DNA of 18,382 bases, from NCBI GenBank assembly GCA_011371325.1, contig DRQV01000191.1, positions 1-18,382 on the forward strand, in the 5' to 3' direction. The notes beneath the pieces were generated by a model. It ran no database searches. It was not told the DNA's origin and was given only the letters and a program-made list of their open reading frames with translations. A program made the translations under genes and the position numbers. The stretch is from Thioploca sp. GTDB lineage: Bacteria > Pseudomonadota > Gammaproteobacteria > Beggiatoales > Beggiatoaceae. Below, in pieces: positions 1 to 8,600 of this stretch (positions within the stretch are counted from its first letter, which is position 1; the number at the start of each line of letters is the position of its first letter).

Positions 1-639
1 ATTTCTAATGTACGACTTATCACTCCTGCTGATGCCTTAAAAGAATATCAAACTTTTTCCGGTGATGCTTTACAAGTTTTGGGGGAAAATCCATTACCAG
101 CAGTGTTAGTAGTTCAACCAGCTTCTAATGATAATGCCATTAATCAAGTATTATTAGAAAAACTACAGGAATTAACAGAGGTAGACGTAGCCCAATTTGA
201 CATGTTATGGGCGAAACGATTGTTTGCAATGTTAAAAATTGTCCAACATGGAACTTTACTGTTAGCTATATTGCTATCATTAGCCGTATTATTAATAGTT
301 GGGAATAGCATCCGTTTAACAATTCAAAGTCGCCGAGAGGAGATAGAAATTAACAAACTAGTTGGAGCAACCGATGCTTTTATCAGACGACCTTTTTTAT
401 ATACTGGTTTTTGGTATGGTTTATTAGGTAGTTTAATTGCTTGGTTATTGGTTAGTTTATCTTTATGGTCGTTACAAACTCCAGTCAGAAATCTAACAGA
501 ATTATACTATAGCCAATTTGAGCTAATTACTTTAGGAATTTTTCCAAGTTTAACATTATTAACAATCGGTATTTCATTAGGTTTGATTGGAGCTTGGTTG
601 TCAGTCAATAAACATTTGCGGGATATACAACCACGATAA
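1..639 (+). CDS. ftsX: Cell-division protein FtsX, C-terminal part (5' end outside window)
   Basis: FtsX is the integral-membrane subunit of the FtsEX complex, an ABC-type complex at the septum that couples ATP hydrolysis by FtsE to control of peptidoglycan hydrolases. The frame is open from base 1, so the start lies upstream; 212 residues are visible. The segment carries the family signature ENPLPAVLVVQPA at the end of the periplasmic domain. It then has a first hydrophobic helix (about residues 80-100), the conserved NSIRLTIQSRREEIEINKL stretch with LVGATDAFIRRPFLY, and two further hydrophobic helices, ending HLRDIQPR. This matches the E. coli FtsX C-terminus closely from my memory of that protein. 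It should be preceded by ftsE, which is outside the window. In many gammaproteobacteria rpoH follows ftsX, but here the convergent gene fmt begins after 23 bp. Confidence 0.95.
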   Translation: MSNVRLITPADALKEYQTFSGDALQVLGENPLPAVLVVQPASNDNAINQVLLEKLQELTEVDVAQFDMLWAKRLFAMLKIVQHGTLLLAILLSLAVLLIVGNSIRLTIQSRREEIEINKLVGATDAFIRRPFLYTGFWYGLLGSLIAWLLVSLSLWSLQTPVRNLTELYYSQFELITLGIFPSLTLLTIGISLGLIGAWLSVNKHLRDIQPR

Positions 640-662
640 CTTCATAGATTTTAATATATAAT

Positions 663-1574
663 TTAATCATGTAATAATTCTGGATTAGCATTTAAAAAAT
701 CACTGACAGGCATTGGTTTTTTACCAGCTCTTTGAACCTTTAATAAGCGTAAAATACCGTCAGAAGTTACGATATCAATTCCATTACGTTGACAACGAAT
801 GATACTTCCAATTGGTTCAGAGGTAGGAGTAGATATAACTTCAGCCTCCCAAATTCGTAAGGTTTGTCCAAATAAATCTGTTTGAGCAACTGGCCAAGGA
901 TTGAAAGCTCTTATTTTTCGTTCTAATACAATTGCTGGTTCTTGCCAGTCTAGTTTAGCTTCAGTTTTATCTAATTTTTTAGCATAAGTTGCTTGGTTAT
1001 CATCTTGTGGAATAACCGGTAAATTCCCAATTTCAGCTATTATATTAACTAGTAATTCAGCTCCTATCACTGAAAGTCGATCCTGTAAAGTTTGACTATT
1101 ATCATCTGCTAAAATCTCGCAACTAGCAGTTTTTATAATTCCACCAGTGTCAAGTCCAGCATCCATCTGCATTAAAGTTATACCAGTAGTATTATCACCA
1201 GCCAATAATGCACGTTGAATAGGGGCAGCTCCACGCCAACGTGGTAATAGAGAAGCATGTACATTAATACAGCCAAGTTTAGGAATTTCTAAAATAATCT
1301 TAGGTAAAATTAAACCGTATGCAACTACTACCATTAAATCAGCTTGTAATTCTTTGAATTGAATTGTTGCATTTTTTAATGTAGTTGGTTGATAGACATC
1401 AATTCCATATTCTAAAGCAGCTAATTTGACTGGACTAGCTTGTAGTTTTCTTCCCCTACCAGCTTTGCGATCAGGCTGAGTATAAACAGCACAAACATCA
1501 TGTTGTGAATTTAATAAAGCTAGTAAACTTGGTACTGAAAACTGTGGAGTACCAGCAAAAATAATTCTACTCAT
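663..1574 (-). CDS. fmt: Methionyl-tRNA formyltransferase
   Basis: Fmt transfers a formyl group from 10-formyl-tetrahydrofolate to Met-tRNA(fMet) in the cytoplasm, allowing normal translation initiation. The protein has 303 residues, slightly shorter than E. coli Fmt (about 315). It opens with the expected MSRIIFAGTPQFSVP. The catalytic region is NVHASLLPRWRGAAPIQ (N104 and H106) followed by MDAGLDTGG (D142), giving the Asn/His/Asp set of the formyltransferase fold. The C-terminal tRNA-binding domain starts near residue 205 and contains the usual FNPWP motif. The start is ATG at 1572-1574, with GGGA about 11 bases upstream. Peptide deformylase (def) and rsmB, frequent neighbours of fmt, are not adjacent: an SiaB-type gene lies upstream on the other strand. 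Confidence 0.96.
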   Translation of the reverse strand: MSRIIFAGTPQFSVPSLLALLNSQHDVCAVYTQPDRKAGRGRKLQASPVKLAALEYGIDVYQPTTLKNATIQFKELQADLMVVVAYGLILPKIILEIPKLGCINVHASLLPRWRGAAPIQRALLAGDNTTGITLMQMDAGLDTGGIIKTASCEILADDNSQTLQDRLSVIGAELLVNIIAEIGNLPVIPQDDNQATYAKKLDKTEAKLDWQEPAIVLERKIRAFNPWPVAQTDLFGQTLRIWEAEVISTPTSEPIGSIIRCQRNGIDIVTSDGILRLLKVQRAGKKPMPVSDFLNANPELLHD

Positions 1575-1683
1575 TTTTTATAGTCCCACAAATAGTTTAA
1601 AAATATTTAGATAAAAAATACTTTAGTTAAAACATTGCTATTTCTTCATAGTTAACACAAACTAAATAAAAATATATACTATC

Positions 1684-1695
1684 TTACCATGGTAA
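1684..1695. promoter_or_regulatory. Perfect 12 bp palindrome, possible operator
   Basis: TTACCATGGTAA reads identically on both strands and stands out because it is more GC-rich than the surrounding spacer. It sits about 110 bp upstream of fmt and about 190 bp upstream of siaB. A regulator-binding site is possible, but one 12 bp palindrome in a 314 bp AT-rich spacer is weak evidence and I know no regulator with this exact site. Confidence 0.2.
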
Positions 1696-1825
1696 TTTTT
1701 AATATAACATTATTGCTATCTCTATTGTAAATGCTAAAATGTGTATTGCACATAATGAATAAACTTTTATCAATGGAATTGATTTAAATTGTAATTAATT
1801 TTCTTTGTACAAGGTAATTTAAGGT

Positions 1826-1855
1826 TTGATCTATATTTAACTAATATTTTATTAT
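1826..1855 (+). promoter_or_regulatory. Candidate sigma70-type promoter for siaB
   Basis: TTGATC at 1826-1831 (four of six matches to the -35 consensus) is followed after 18 bp by TATTAT at 1850-1855 (five of six to the -10 consensus). Transcription would begin near 1862 and give a leader of about 27 bases containing the ribosome-binding site. Palindromic TGTACA-containing sites lie just upstream of the -35 (1805-1812) and across the -10/start region (1855-1861), as an operator pair might. In DNA this AT-rich, chance promoter-like strings are common. Confidence 0.35.
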
Positions 1856-1876
1856 GTACAAAATCGGTTTTTAATA

Positions 1877-1881
1877 AAGGA
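1877..1881 (+). promoter_or_regulatory. Ribosome-binding site of siaB
   Basis: AAGGA ends seven bases before the ATG at 1889. It is the clearest Shine-Dalgarno sequence in the window and fixes the siaB start. Most other genes here have only weak or no visible site. Confidence 0.8.
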
Positions 1882-1888
1882 AAATATA

Positions 1889-2434
1889 ATGTTGTCAAAT
1901 CTATATAAATTAAAACTAATGCTTAATCAGCAAGGGCTATTTTTTTGTTTTGGTGGGCCTATATCACAGGAACTTATGGTAGGAATTGGTGATACCTTAA
2001 GAAGTAAAATGAAATTTGATGATGCTGATTCTTCAACAATTGTTAAAGTATTTTCTATGTTTGTAGAACAAAGTCAAAATATCATTCATTATTCAGCTGA
2101 AAAAACTCCTCCTGATGCAGAAAAACCTGAATTGAGTAATGGTATTATTGGGGTTGGCTTTGACAATGAATATTATTATGTATCATGTGGTAATATTGTT
2201 TATAATGAAGTTGTTGGTTCACTCAAAGAACAATTAAGCAAATTACAGATTATGAACCAAGATGAGTTGAAACAGTATTATAAAGAAAAACGTAGAAATG
2301 ATACTCCAGAAACCAGTAAGGGAGCTGGATTAGGTTTTATTGAATTGGCTAGAAAATCGGTAAAACCAATTGAGTTTGAAGTTCAGAAAATTGATGATGA
2401 ATTTTCATTTTTTTCTTTAAAGACAACGATTTAA
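1889..2434 (+). CDS. siaB: SiaB-family protein kinase (DUF6272-like)
   Basis: Identified from family features as an SiaB-type protein of 181 residues. In Pseudomonas aeruginosa SiaB is a small GHKL-fold kinase that phosphorylates SiaC. Together with the phosphatase SiaA this sets whether SiaC can activate the diguanylate cyclase SiaD, and so c-di-GMP, aggregation and biofilm formation. The typical N-terminus is present (LFFCFGGPISQELM, residues 17-30). An N-box-like VEQSQNIIHYS (E60, Q63, N64) and a glycine-rich G-box KGAGLGFIELARKS (144-157) would make up the ATP pocket. The start is set by AAGGA seven bases upstream. Directly downstream is a stub of siaC, so the usual target is not encoded intact here. 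No siaA- or siaD-like gene is visible. The family assignment is confident; the in vivo role is inference. Confidence 0.85.
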   Translation: MLSNLYKLKLMLNQQGLFFCFGGPISQELMVGIGDTLRSKMKFDDADSSTIVKVFSMFVEQSQNIIHYSAEKTPPDAEKPELSNGIIGVGFDNEYYYVSCGNIVYNEVVGSLKEQLSKLQIMNQDELKQYYKEKRRNDTPETSKGAGLGFIELARKSVKPIEFEVQKIDDEFSFFSLKTTI

Positions 2435-2452
2435 TTGTAATGATCTAAGCTT

Positions 2453-2541
2453 ATGAAAAATCTAGTTATAGAAGCGACTAAACATACTCCCCAAATTACT
2501 TTTGATAAAGAACTGAATTAATTATTGTAAGAATCAGTTAG
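2453..2541 (+). pseudogene. Truncated siaC remnant (SiaC/DUF1987 N-terminus)
   Basis: An ATG 18 bases after the siaB stop opens a 22-codon frame beginning MKNLVIEATKHTPQITFD and stopping at 2519-2521. This matches, from memory, the conserved N-terminal strand of SiaC-type phosphoproteins (pattern xxLxIExTKxTPxxxFD), which normally follow siaB directly. In the -1 frame the next codons (2512-2538) read TELIIVRIS before a stop at 2539-2541, which resembles the following SiaC strand (LxIxGxSxPEN). A frameshift followed by loss of the remaining roughly 100 codons would explain the arrangement. recC starts 6 bp after the second stop, so nothing more of siaC survives here. A functional 22-residue peptide is possible but less likely. 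Confidence 0.65.
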
Positions 2542-2546
2542 AAAAT

Positions 2547-5500
2547 ATGTTACATATCTATACTAGTAATCGTTTAGAGTACCTGATCCAAGCTTTGGCT
2601 AAGTTAATTAAAAATTCACCTTTGCCACCATTAGTCCCAGAAAATATCGTAGTACAAGATCGAGGTATGGAAAAATGGTTGTCAATATTATTGGCTGATG
2701 ATTTAGGGGTATGGGCTAATAGCCGTTTTATGCGACCAGATGCTATGTTATGGTATGTATTTAAAGATATTTTACGAACTGATATAGATATATCTGGTTT
2801 CAAACATGAGGTAATTGTATGGAAAATAATGAATATATTACCAAAGTTCATTAATGATCCAGAATTTCAGGAGTTAAAAGATTACTTACAAACAGATGAG
2901 TCTGCAATAAAAAAATTCCAATTAGCATGGAGAATTGCAGATGTATTTGACCAATATACAGTATATCGGCCTAATTGGTTATTTGATTGGGAGATTGGTA
3001 AGCAACCATTATCAGATACTCAAGCTAATTGGCAAGCTATATTATGGCAAGAATTAACGATACAATATGGTAATCAACATCGAGCTAAATTACGCAATGA
3101 ATTTTTTACTAAATTATCAACTAGTAAACCACGCTTTCAACGGATTATAGTATTTGGAATTTCAGTACTGCCCGAATTTCATTTGGAAGTATTAGCAAAA
3201 TTGGGCCAAGTTATAGATGTGCATGTATTTGTAATGAACCCTTGCCAAGAATATTGGGGAGATATCGTTACAGATAGTGAAATGGCTCATACTACAGCTG
3301 ATTATTTTATAAAAGGCAATACTTTATTAGCTTCAATGGGTAAAATTGGCCGTAATTTTATCGATATGTTTAATGAATATCAACATGTTGAGCATAAAAA
3401 TTTTATTTATCCAGACAATAATTCTTTATTACACCAGATTCAAACTGATATTCTGAATTTGACAGAGACGGAATATTCTATAACTGACAAATCAATTCAA
3501 ATTCATAACTGCCATAGTCCATTGCGGGAAATTGAAGTTTTACATGATCAATTACTAGCTTTATTTGTAGAGCAACCAGAATTATTGCCAAAAGATATTT
3601 TAGTAATGGTATCGGATATTGAAACTTATGCTCCATTTATAGAAGCAGTATTTGATACAATTCCAGATAATTTAAGGCAAATTCCATTCACTATTGCAGA
3701 TCGTAATTTACCAGCTAAAACTATTATAGTTAATACTTTCTTAGCAATTTTAGAATTAACCAAAGGCCGTTTTACTGTTAGTGAAGTATTGAATATTTTA
3801 GAATCAGAAATTATCCAACAACAATTTGCTTTTACTGAAAGAGATTTAGAATTAATTCGTTATTGGATTGATAAAACTGCAATCCGTTGGGGTATGGATA
3901 AAGATGATAAAACTCGTATGAATTTGCCAGAATTTGAAGAAAATACTTGGTTACTTGGGCTAAAAAGATTATTATTGGGTTATGCACTGCCAACAGAAAT
4001 GTTTCAGGGAATTTTGCCGTGTGATGCAATTGAAGGTAGTGATAGCTTAATTCTAGGTAGATTAATTACCTTTATTGAACAGTTATTTGCTTATGTGCAG
4101 AAAATGCGACAATCACATACTATATTGGAATGGTCACAACTATTTAGTAATTTACTAGAAGAATTTTTAGCAGATGTAAATACTCAAATAATTCGTAAAG
4201 CTTTAAACGATTTAGTTACCAATAGTCAGGATTTTACAACCCCAATTAGTCATACTGTTATTTTTGAATGCTTAAAATATTATTTAACTCAAGAAGAACA
4301 AAGTAGTAGTTTTATGACTGGATGCGTATCATTTTCTGCCATAAATCATAGTCGTAGTATACCATTCAAGGTAATCTGTTTATTAGGCATGAATGACCAA
4401 AGCTTTCCACGTCCTAATAAATTACTTAATTTTGACCTTATCATCAGGCATCCAAAGAAAGGAGATCGTTCACAACGTCATAATGATCGGTATTTATTTT
4501 TAGAAGCTTTATTAGCAGCTAGAGAATATTTTTATATCAGTTATGTCGGGCAAAGCATCCATGATAATACTATTATTCCACCTTCAATATTGGTAAGTGA
4601 GTTGTTGGATTACATCAATTCTGAAGCAGAAATATTTCAAGTAACCAAACATCCATTACAAGCTTTTAGCCCTAAATATTTTAATCAGAGCAAATCTTTA
4701 TTTAGTTTTTCTGATGAATATTGTATTGCCAGCGATGCTTTGCGACAGGAACGTCAAACAAATAACTTTTTTACTACTCCATTATCAACTCCAGAACCAG
4801 AATATCAAACAATAGAGCTTAATAAGCTTATCAATTTTTTTAACCATCCAACTGCTTTTTTATTAAAACACCGTTTAGGAATAGAATTACATCGTTCTAC
4901 TGAGGCTTTTAATAGTAATGAACCGTTTGAAGTCTCAGGTTTAGAACGTTATTCTCTTAATAAAATATTGATAGAAAAAGGCTTACAAGGAATTGATTTC
5001 CATGAATATAAAACTATTGTTAAAGCTAGTGGCCAATTACCACATGGACAGGTAGGTGATTATGTATATAATAAAATTATTGGAGAAGTGAAACCATTTA
5101 TTCAACAAGTCAACCAGGTATTAAGACAAGGTAAAAGAGAACCTATTAATATAAAAAAAATAGCATTAGGAAATATAACTATAATTGGAAATTTAGGTCA
5201 ATTATGGGATGATAAATTAGTTAATTATCGGTATGCTAAACTTAAAGCCAAAGATTTTATCCAAGTTTGGATTCAACATTTAATCCTGAATAGCTTGCCG
5301 ATTTCACCATGCCATAGCATAGTAATAGGAGCAAACGAAGCTTGGGAGTTTATGCCAGTGGCAGATAGCAAACAGATTTTACAAACTTTAGTCCAAGAGT
5401 ATTATTGGCAAGGTTTAATCCAGCCATTACTATTCTTTCCACAGACTTCTTTTAATTTTGTAGAAAATTTACAAAAAGACAAAGATACTGCTTTGTATAA

Positions 5501-5669
5501 AGCTACTGAAATTTGGCAAGGTAATGATTTTATAATAGGAGAAGTACAAGATGACTATTATAAATTATGTTTTGGAGTTGAAGATAATCCATTATCAAAT
5601 AAAGAATTTTCCCAATTAGCTCAACAGTTTTTTGAACCCTTGTTAGAACATAGAAGAATACTTAATTAA
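2547..5669 (+). CDS. recC: Exodeoxyribonuclease V gamma subunit RecC
   Basis: RecC is the non-catalytic scaffold of RecBCD: it splits the duplex ahead of the helicases and scans for Chi during double-strand-break repair. The protein has 1040 residues (E. coli 1122). It opens MLHIYTSNRLEYL, followed by VQDRGMEKW (36-44) and DVFDQYTVYRP (132-142), both conserved RecC blocks. The strongest signature is around residues 605-673: PFKVICLLGMNDQSFPR, GDRSQRHNDRYLFLEAL and ISYVGQSIHDN. Near 758-778, LINFFNHPTAFLLKHRLG marks entry to the C-terminal nuclease-like domain. The ATG at 2547 has no good Shine-Dalgarno, but the homology begins at it. The gene runs with siaB and the siaC remnant and converges on purL 12 bp away. 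recB and recD are not next to it, and at the Chi-contact positions of E. coli RecC some residues differ (see findings). Confidence 0.95.
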   Translation: MLHIYTSNRLEYLIQALAKLIKNSPLPPLVPENIVVQDRGMEKWLSILLADDLGVWANSRFMRPDAMLWYVFKDILRTDIDISGFKHEVIVWKIMNILPKFINDPEFQELKDYLQTDESAIKKFQLAWRIADVFDQYTVYRPNWLFDWEIGKQPLSDTQANWQAILWQELTIQYGNQHRAKLRNEFFTKLSTSKPRFQRIIVFGISVLPEFHLEVLAKLGQVIDVHVFVMNPCQEYWGDIVTDSEMAHTTADYFIKGNTLLASMGKIGRNFIDMFNEYQHVEHKNFIYPDNNSLLHQIQTDILNLTETEYSITDKSIQIHNCHSPLREIEVLHDQLLALFVEQPELLPKDILVMVSDIETYAPFIEAVFDTIPDNLRQIPFTIADRNLPAKTIIVNTFLAILELTKGRFTVSEVLNILESEIIQQQFAFTERDLELIRYWIDKTAIRWGMDKDDKTRMNLPEFEENTWLLGLKRLLLGYALPTEMFQGILPCDAIEGSDSLILGRLITFIEQLFAYVQKMRQSHTILEWSQLFSNLLEEFLADVNTQIIRKALNDLVTNSQDFTTPISHTVIFECLKYYLTQEEQSSSFMTGCVSFSAINHSRSIPFKVICLLGMNDQSFPRPNKLLNFDLIIRHPKKGDRSQRHNDRYLFLEALLAAREYFYISYVGQSIHDNTIIPPSILVSELLDYINSEAEIFQVTKHPLQAFSPKYFNQSKSLFSFSDEYCIASDALRQERQTNNFFTTPLSTPEPEYQTIELNKLINFFNHPTAFLLKHRLGIELHRSTEAFNSNEPFEVSGLERYSLNKILIEKGLQGIDFHEYKTIVKASGQLPHGQVGDYVYNKIIGEVKPFIQQVNQVLRQGKREPINIKKIALGNITIIGNLGQLWDDKLVNYRYAKLKAKDFIQVWIQHLILNSLPISPCHSIVIGANEAWEFMPVADSKQILQTLVQEYYWQGLIQPLLFFPQTSFNFVENLQKDKDTALYKATEIWQGNDFIIGEVQDDYYKLCFGVEDNPLSNKEFSQLAQQFFEPLLEHRRILN

Positions 5670-5681
5670 CCATATTCATAA

Positions 5682-8600
5682 TTAGTTCTGAAACATACGT
5701 CTAGCATTCCAAAACATCTGCATCCAAGGCCCATATTCATTTGACCAATAATCTGGTAACCAAGAATATTGACTGCTTAAGAATAAGCGTTCTGGATGTG
5801 GCATCATAATAGTAACTCGTCCATCTTTGCTAGTCAGACCAGTTACGCCTGATTTAGAGCCATTAGGATTAGCCGGATAAATTTCAGTGGCCTGTTCATT
5901 GTTGCCAATATATTGCAAAGTTATCAACTCATTAGCAACTGTATCAGTTATTCTTCCTTCTCCATGAGCAACTACAATTGGCAAACGGGAATTTTCCATT
6001 CCTTGCAAAAATACCGAAGCAGACTTAATAATTTTTACCATTGCTAACCGAGACTCAAATTGTTCAGATAAATTACGAGTAAATTTAGGCCAATTTGCTC
6101 CTGGAATTAATTCTTGTAACTGTGCCAACATTTGACAACCATTACAAACTCCTAATGCTATGGTATCAGAACGTTGGAAAAAAGCGGAAAATTCGTCATA
6201 AGCTCTAGTATTGAATAAGATAGACTTAGCCCAACCACCACCAGCACCTAACACATCACCATAGGAAAAACCACCACAAGCAACTAACGCTTGAAAATCT
6301 TGCAAAGTAGTCTTACCAGATAAAATATCACTACTATGCACATCAACACAGGTAAATCCAGCTCGATCAAAAGCTGCTGCCATTTCTAATTGACCATTTA
6401 TTCCTTGTTCACGTAATATAGCTATGCGAGGTTTAATTCCTATTATATTTGGAGCTTGTAGAGAAAAGTTATATTTTACTGAGAGGCCTTTATTTTCTAT
6501 AAGATGATTATATTCCTGTTCAGCACAATCAGGATTGTCACGCAATCTTTGCATTTGATAACTAGTTCTGCTCCAAACTTTGTATAATTCATTACGTTCA
6601 AATCTTAAAATAAGAGATTCTTGATGATAAAAATTTAAAATTCCAGTATCATTAGGTTGACCTATAAGATGGATATTTAAATCAGTATTTTGCTTAAACC
6701 AAGTCTGCACTTCAATAAAATCAGTTGCTTTAATTTGTAAAACAGCTCCTAATTCTTCATTAAATAAACTAGCAAGTGATTCTCCTAAACTATCTAAATT
6801 AATATCCAAACCAGTATGACCAGCAAATGCCATTTCACATAAAGTGGTAAATAAGCCTCCATCAGAACGATCATGATAAGCTAATATTTTACCTTGCTGA
6901 TTCAAAGTTTGAATAGCTAAAAAGAAACTAACTAAATCTTTAGGATTATCCAAATCTGGTGCTATATTGCCCAATTGATTATAAACTTGAGCTAATGCTG
7001 AACCGCCTAAACGATTTTTACCACATCCTAAATCCACTAATATTAAGACAGTATTGTCAGGTTTTAATTGAGGTGTCAGGCTTAAACCAATATCAGTAAC
7101 TCGGGCAAATGCTGAAATAATCAATGATATAGGTGAAGTAACGGCCTTATCCTGCCATTGGGTGTGCATAGATAAGGAATCTTTCCCAACTGGAATATTG
7201 ATACCAATTGCTGGACATAGTTCCATCGCTATTGCCTGTACTGTCTCAAATAAAGCCAAATCTTCGTTGGGTTGCCCAGCTGCAGCCATCCAATTAGCAG
7301 ATAATACAATATCATTTAATTGTTCGATACGAGCCGCAGCAATATTAGTTAAAGCTTCTCCAATCGCCATACGACCAGAAGCTGGAGCATCCAGCAAAGC
7401 CAATGGAGTACGTTCGCCAATCGCCATTGCTTCACCAGTAATACTACCGTAACTAGTTGCTGTAACTGCACAATCGGCTACTGGCACTTGCCAAGGCCCA
7501 ACCATCTGATCTCTTACTGTCAAACCACCAACCGTCCGATCGCCAATGGTGATTAAAAAGCTTTTGCTGGCTACAGTAGGTAAATGTAATATTCGCAAAG
7601 CTGCTTCTTGTAAATTTATCTGAGTTAAATCAAGAGGTAGTAAATTTGGGGATTGTCGTTCCACTTCACGTAACATTTTAGGTGGCTTACCAAACAATAC
7701 TGAATTTGGCATATCAATTAGTTTAGTATTATCATTAGTAAGCTTTAATTGCTGTTTAGCGGTAGCTTCTCCAACCACTGCATAAGGACAACGTTCTCTG
7801 CCACATATCTTATCGAATATTGGTAAATTTTCTTTAGCAATGGCTAATACATAACGTTCTTGAGCTTCATTACACCAAATTTCTAATGGTGATAAACTGG
7901 AATCAATTGATGGAATAGCTTGTAAATTAAAATTACCCCCACGATTACTGTCATTTACCAATTCTGGTAAAGCATTGGATAAACCACCAGCTCCAACATC
8001 ATGAATGGATATAATTGGATTAGAATCATTCATTCGCCAACAAGTATCAATAACTTCCTGACAACGGCGTTGCATCTCTGGATTCCCACGTTGCACTGAA
8101 GCAAAATCTAAATCCTCATTACTATGTCCAGATACCATAGAGGAAGCTGCTCCACCACCTAAACCAATTAACATAGCTGGCCCACCCAATACAATTATTA
8201 CACTATTGGGGGAAATAACCTGTTTTTGTACATCATTTGCCCTGATGTTACCAACTCCACCAGCTAACATAATAGGCTTATGATAACCTCGTTGTCTTCC
8301 ATTTACTTCCATTTCAAAAGTACGAAAATAACCACAAATTGCTGGACGGCCAAACTCATTATTAAAAGAACTAGCTCCAATTGGTGCTTCTAACATAATT
8401 TGTAAAGCCGTGGCTAAACGAGAAGGAGTTCCGTATTCACTTTCCCACGGTTGAATATTATTAGGAATCCGTAAATTAGATACCGAAAATCCAGTCAAAC
8501 CAGCTTTGGGTTTAGCTCCACGTCCAGTAGCTCCCTCATCTCTAATTTCACCTCCAGAACCGGTAGCAGCTCCTGGAAATGGTGATATTGCAGTAGGATG

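Larger units (their letters stand above)
1575..1888. other. AT-rich intergenic region between divergent fmt and siaB
   Basis: This 314 bp stretch holds no open frame with coding character and no recognisable RNA gene. It must contain the start signals for fmt (leftward) and siaB (rightward). I see a perfect 12 bp palindrome TTACCATGGTAA at 1684-1695, a palindrome TTGTACAA at 1805-1812, and a second TGTACAA copy at 1855-1861. A candidate promoter for siaB lies at 1826-1855. I found no convincing promoter for fmt. Confidence 0.7.

Noticed and set aside
2558..2851. A 97-codon - strand open frame within the start of recC
   Set aside because: It overlaps the conserved RecC N-terminus on the other strand and has no supporting signals.
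7162..7452. A 96-codon + strand open frame inside purL
   Set aside because: It is antisense to a highly conserved PurL segment, has no ribosome-binding site and no recognisable protein features. It is a shadow of the real gene.
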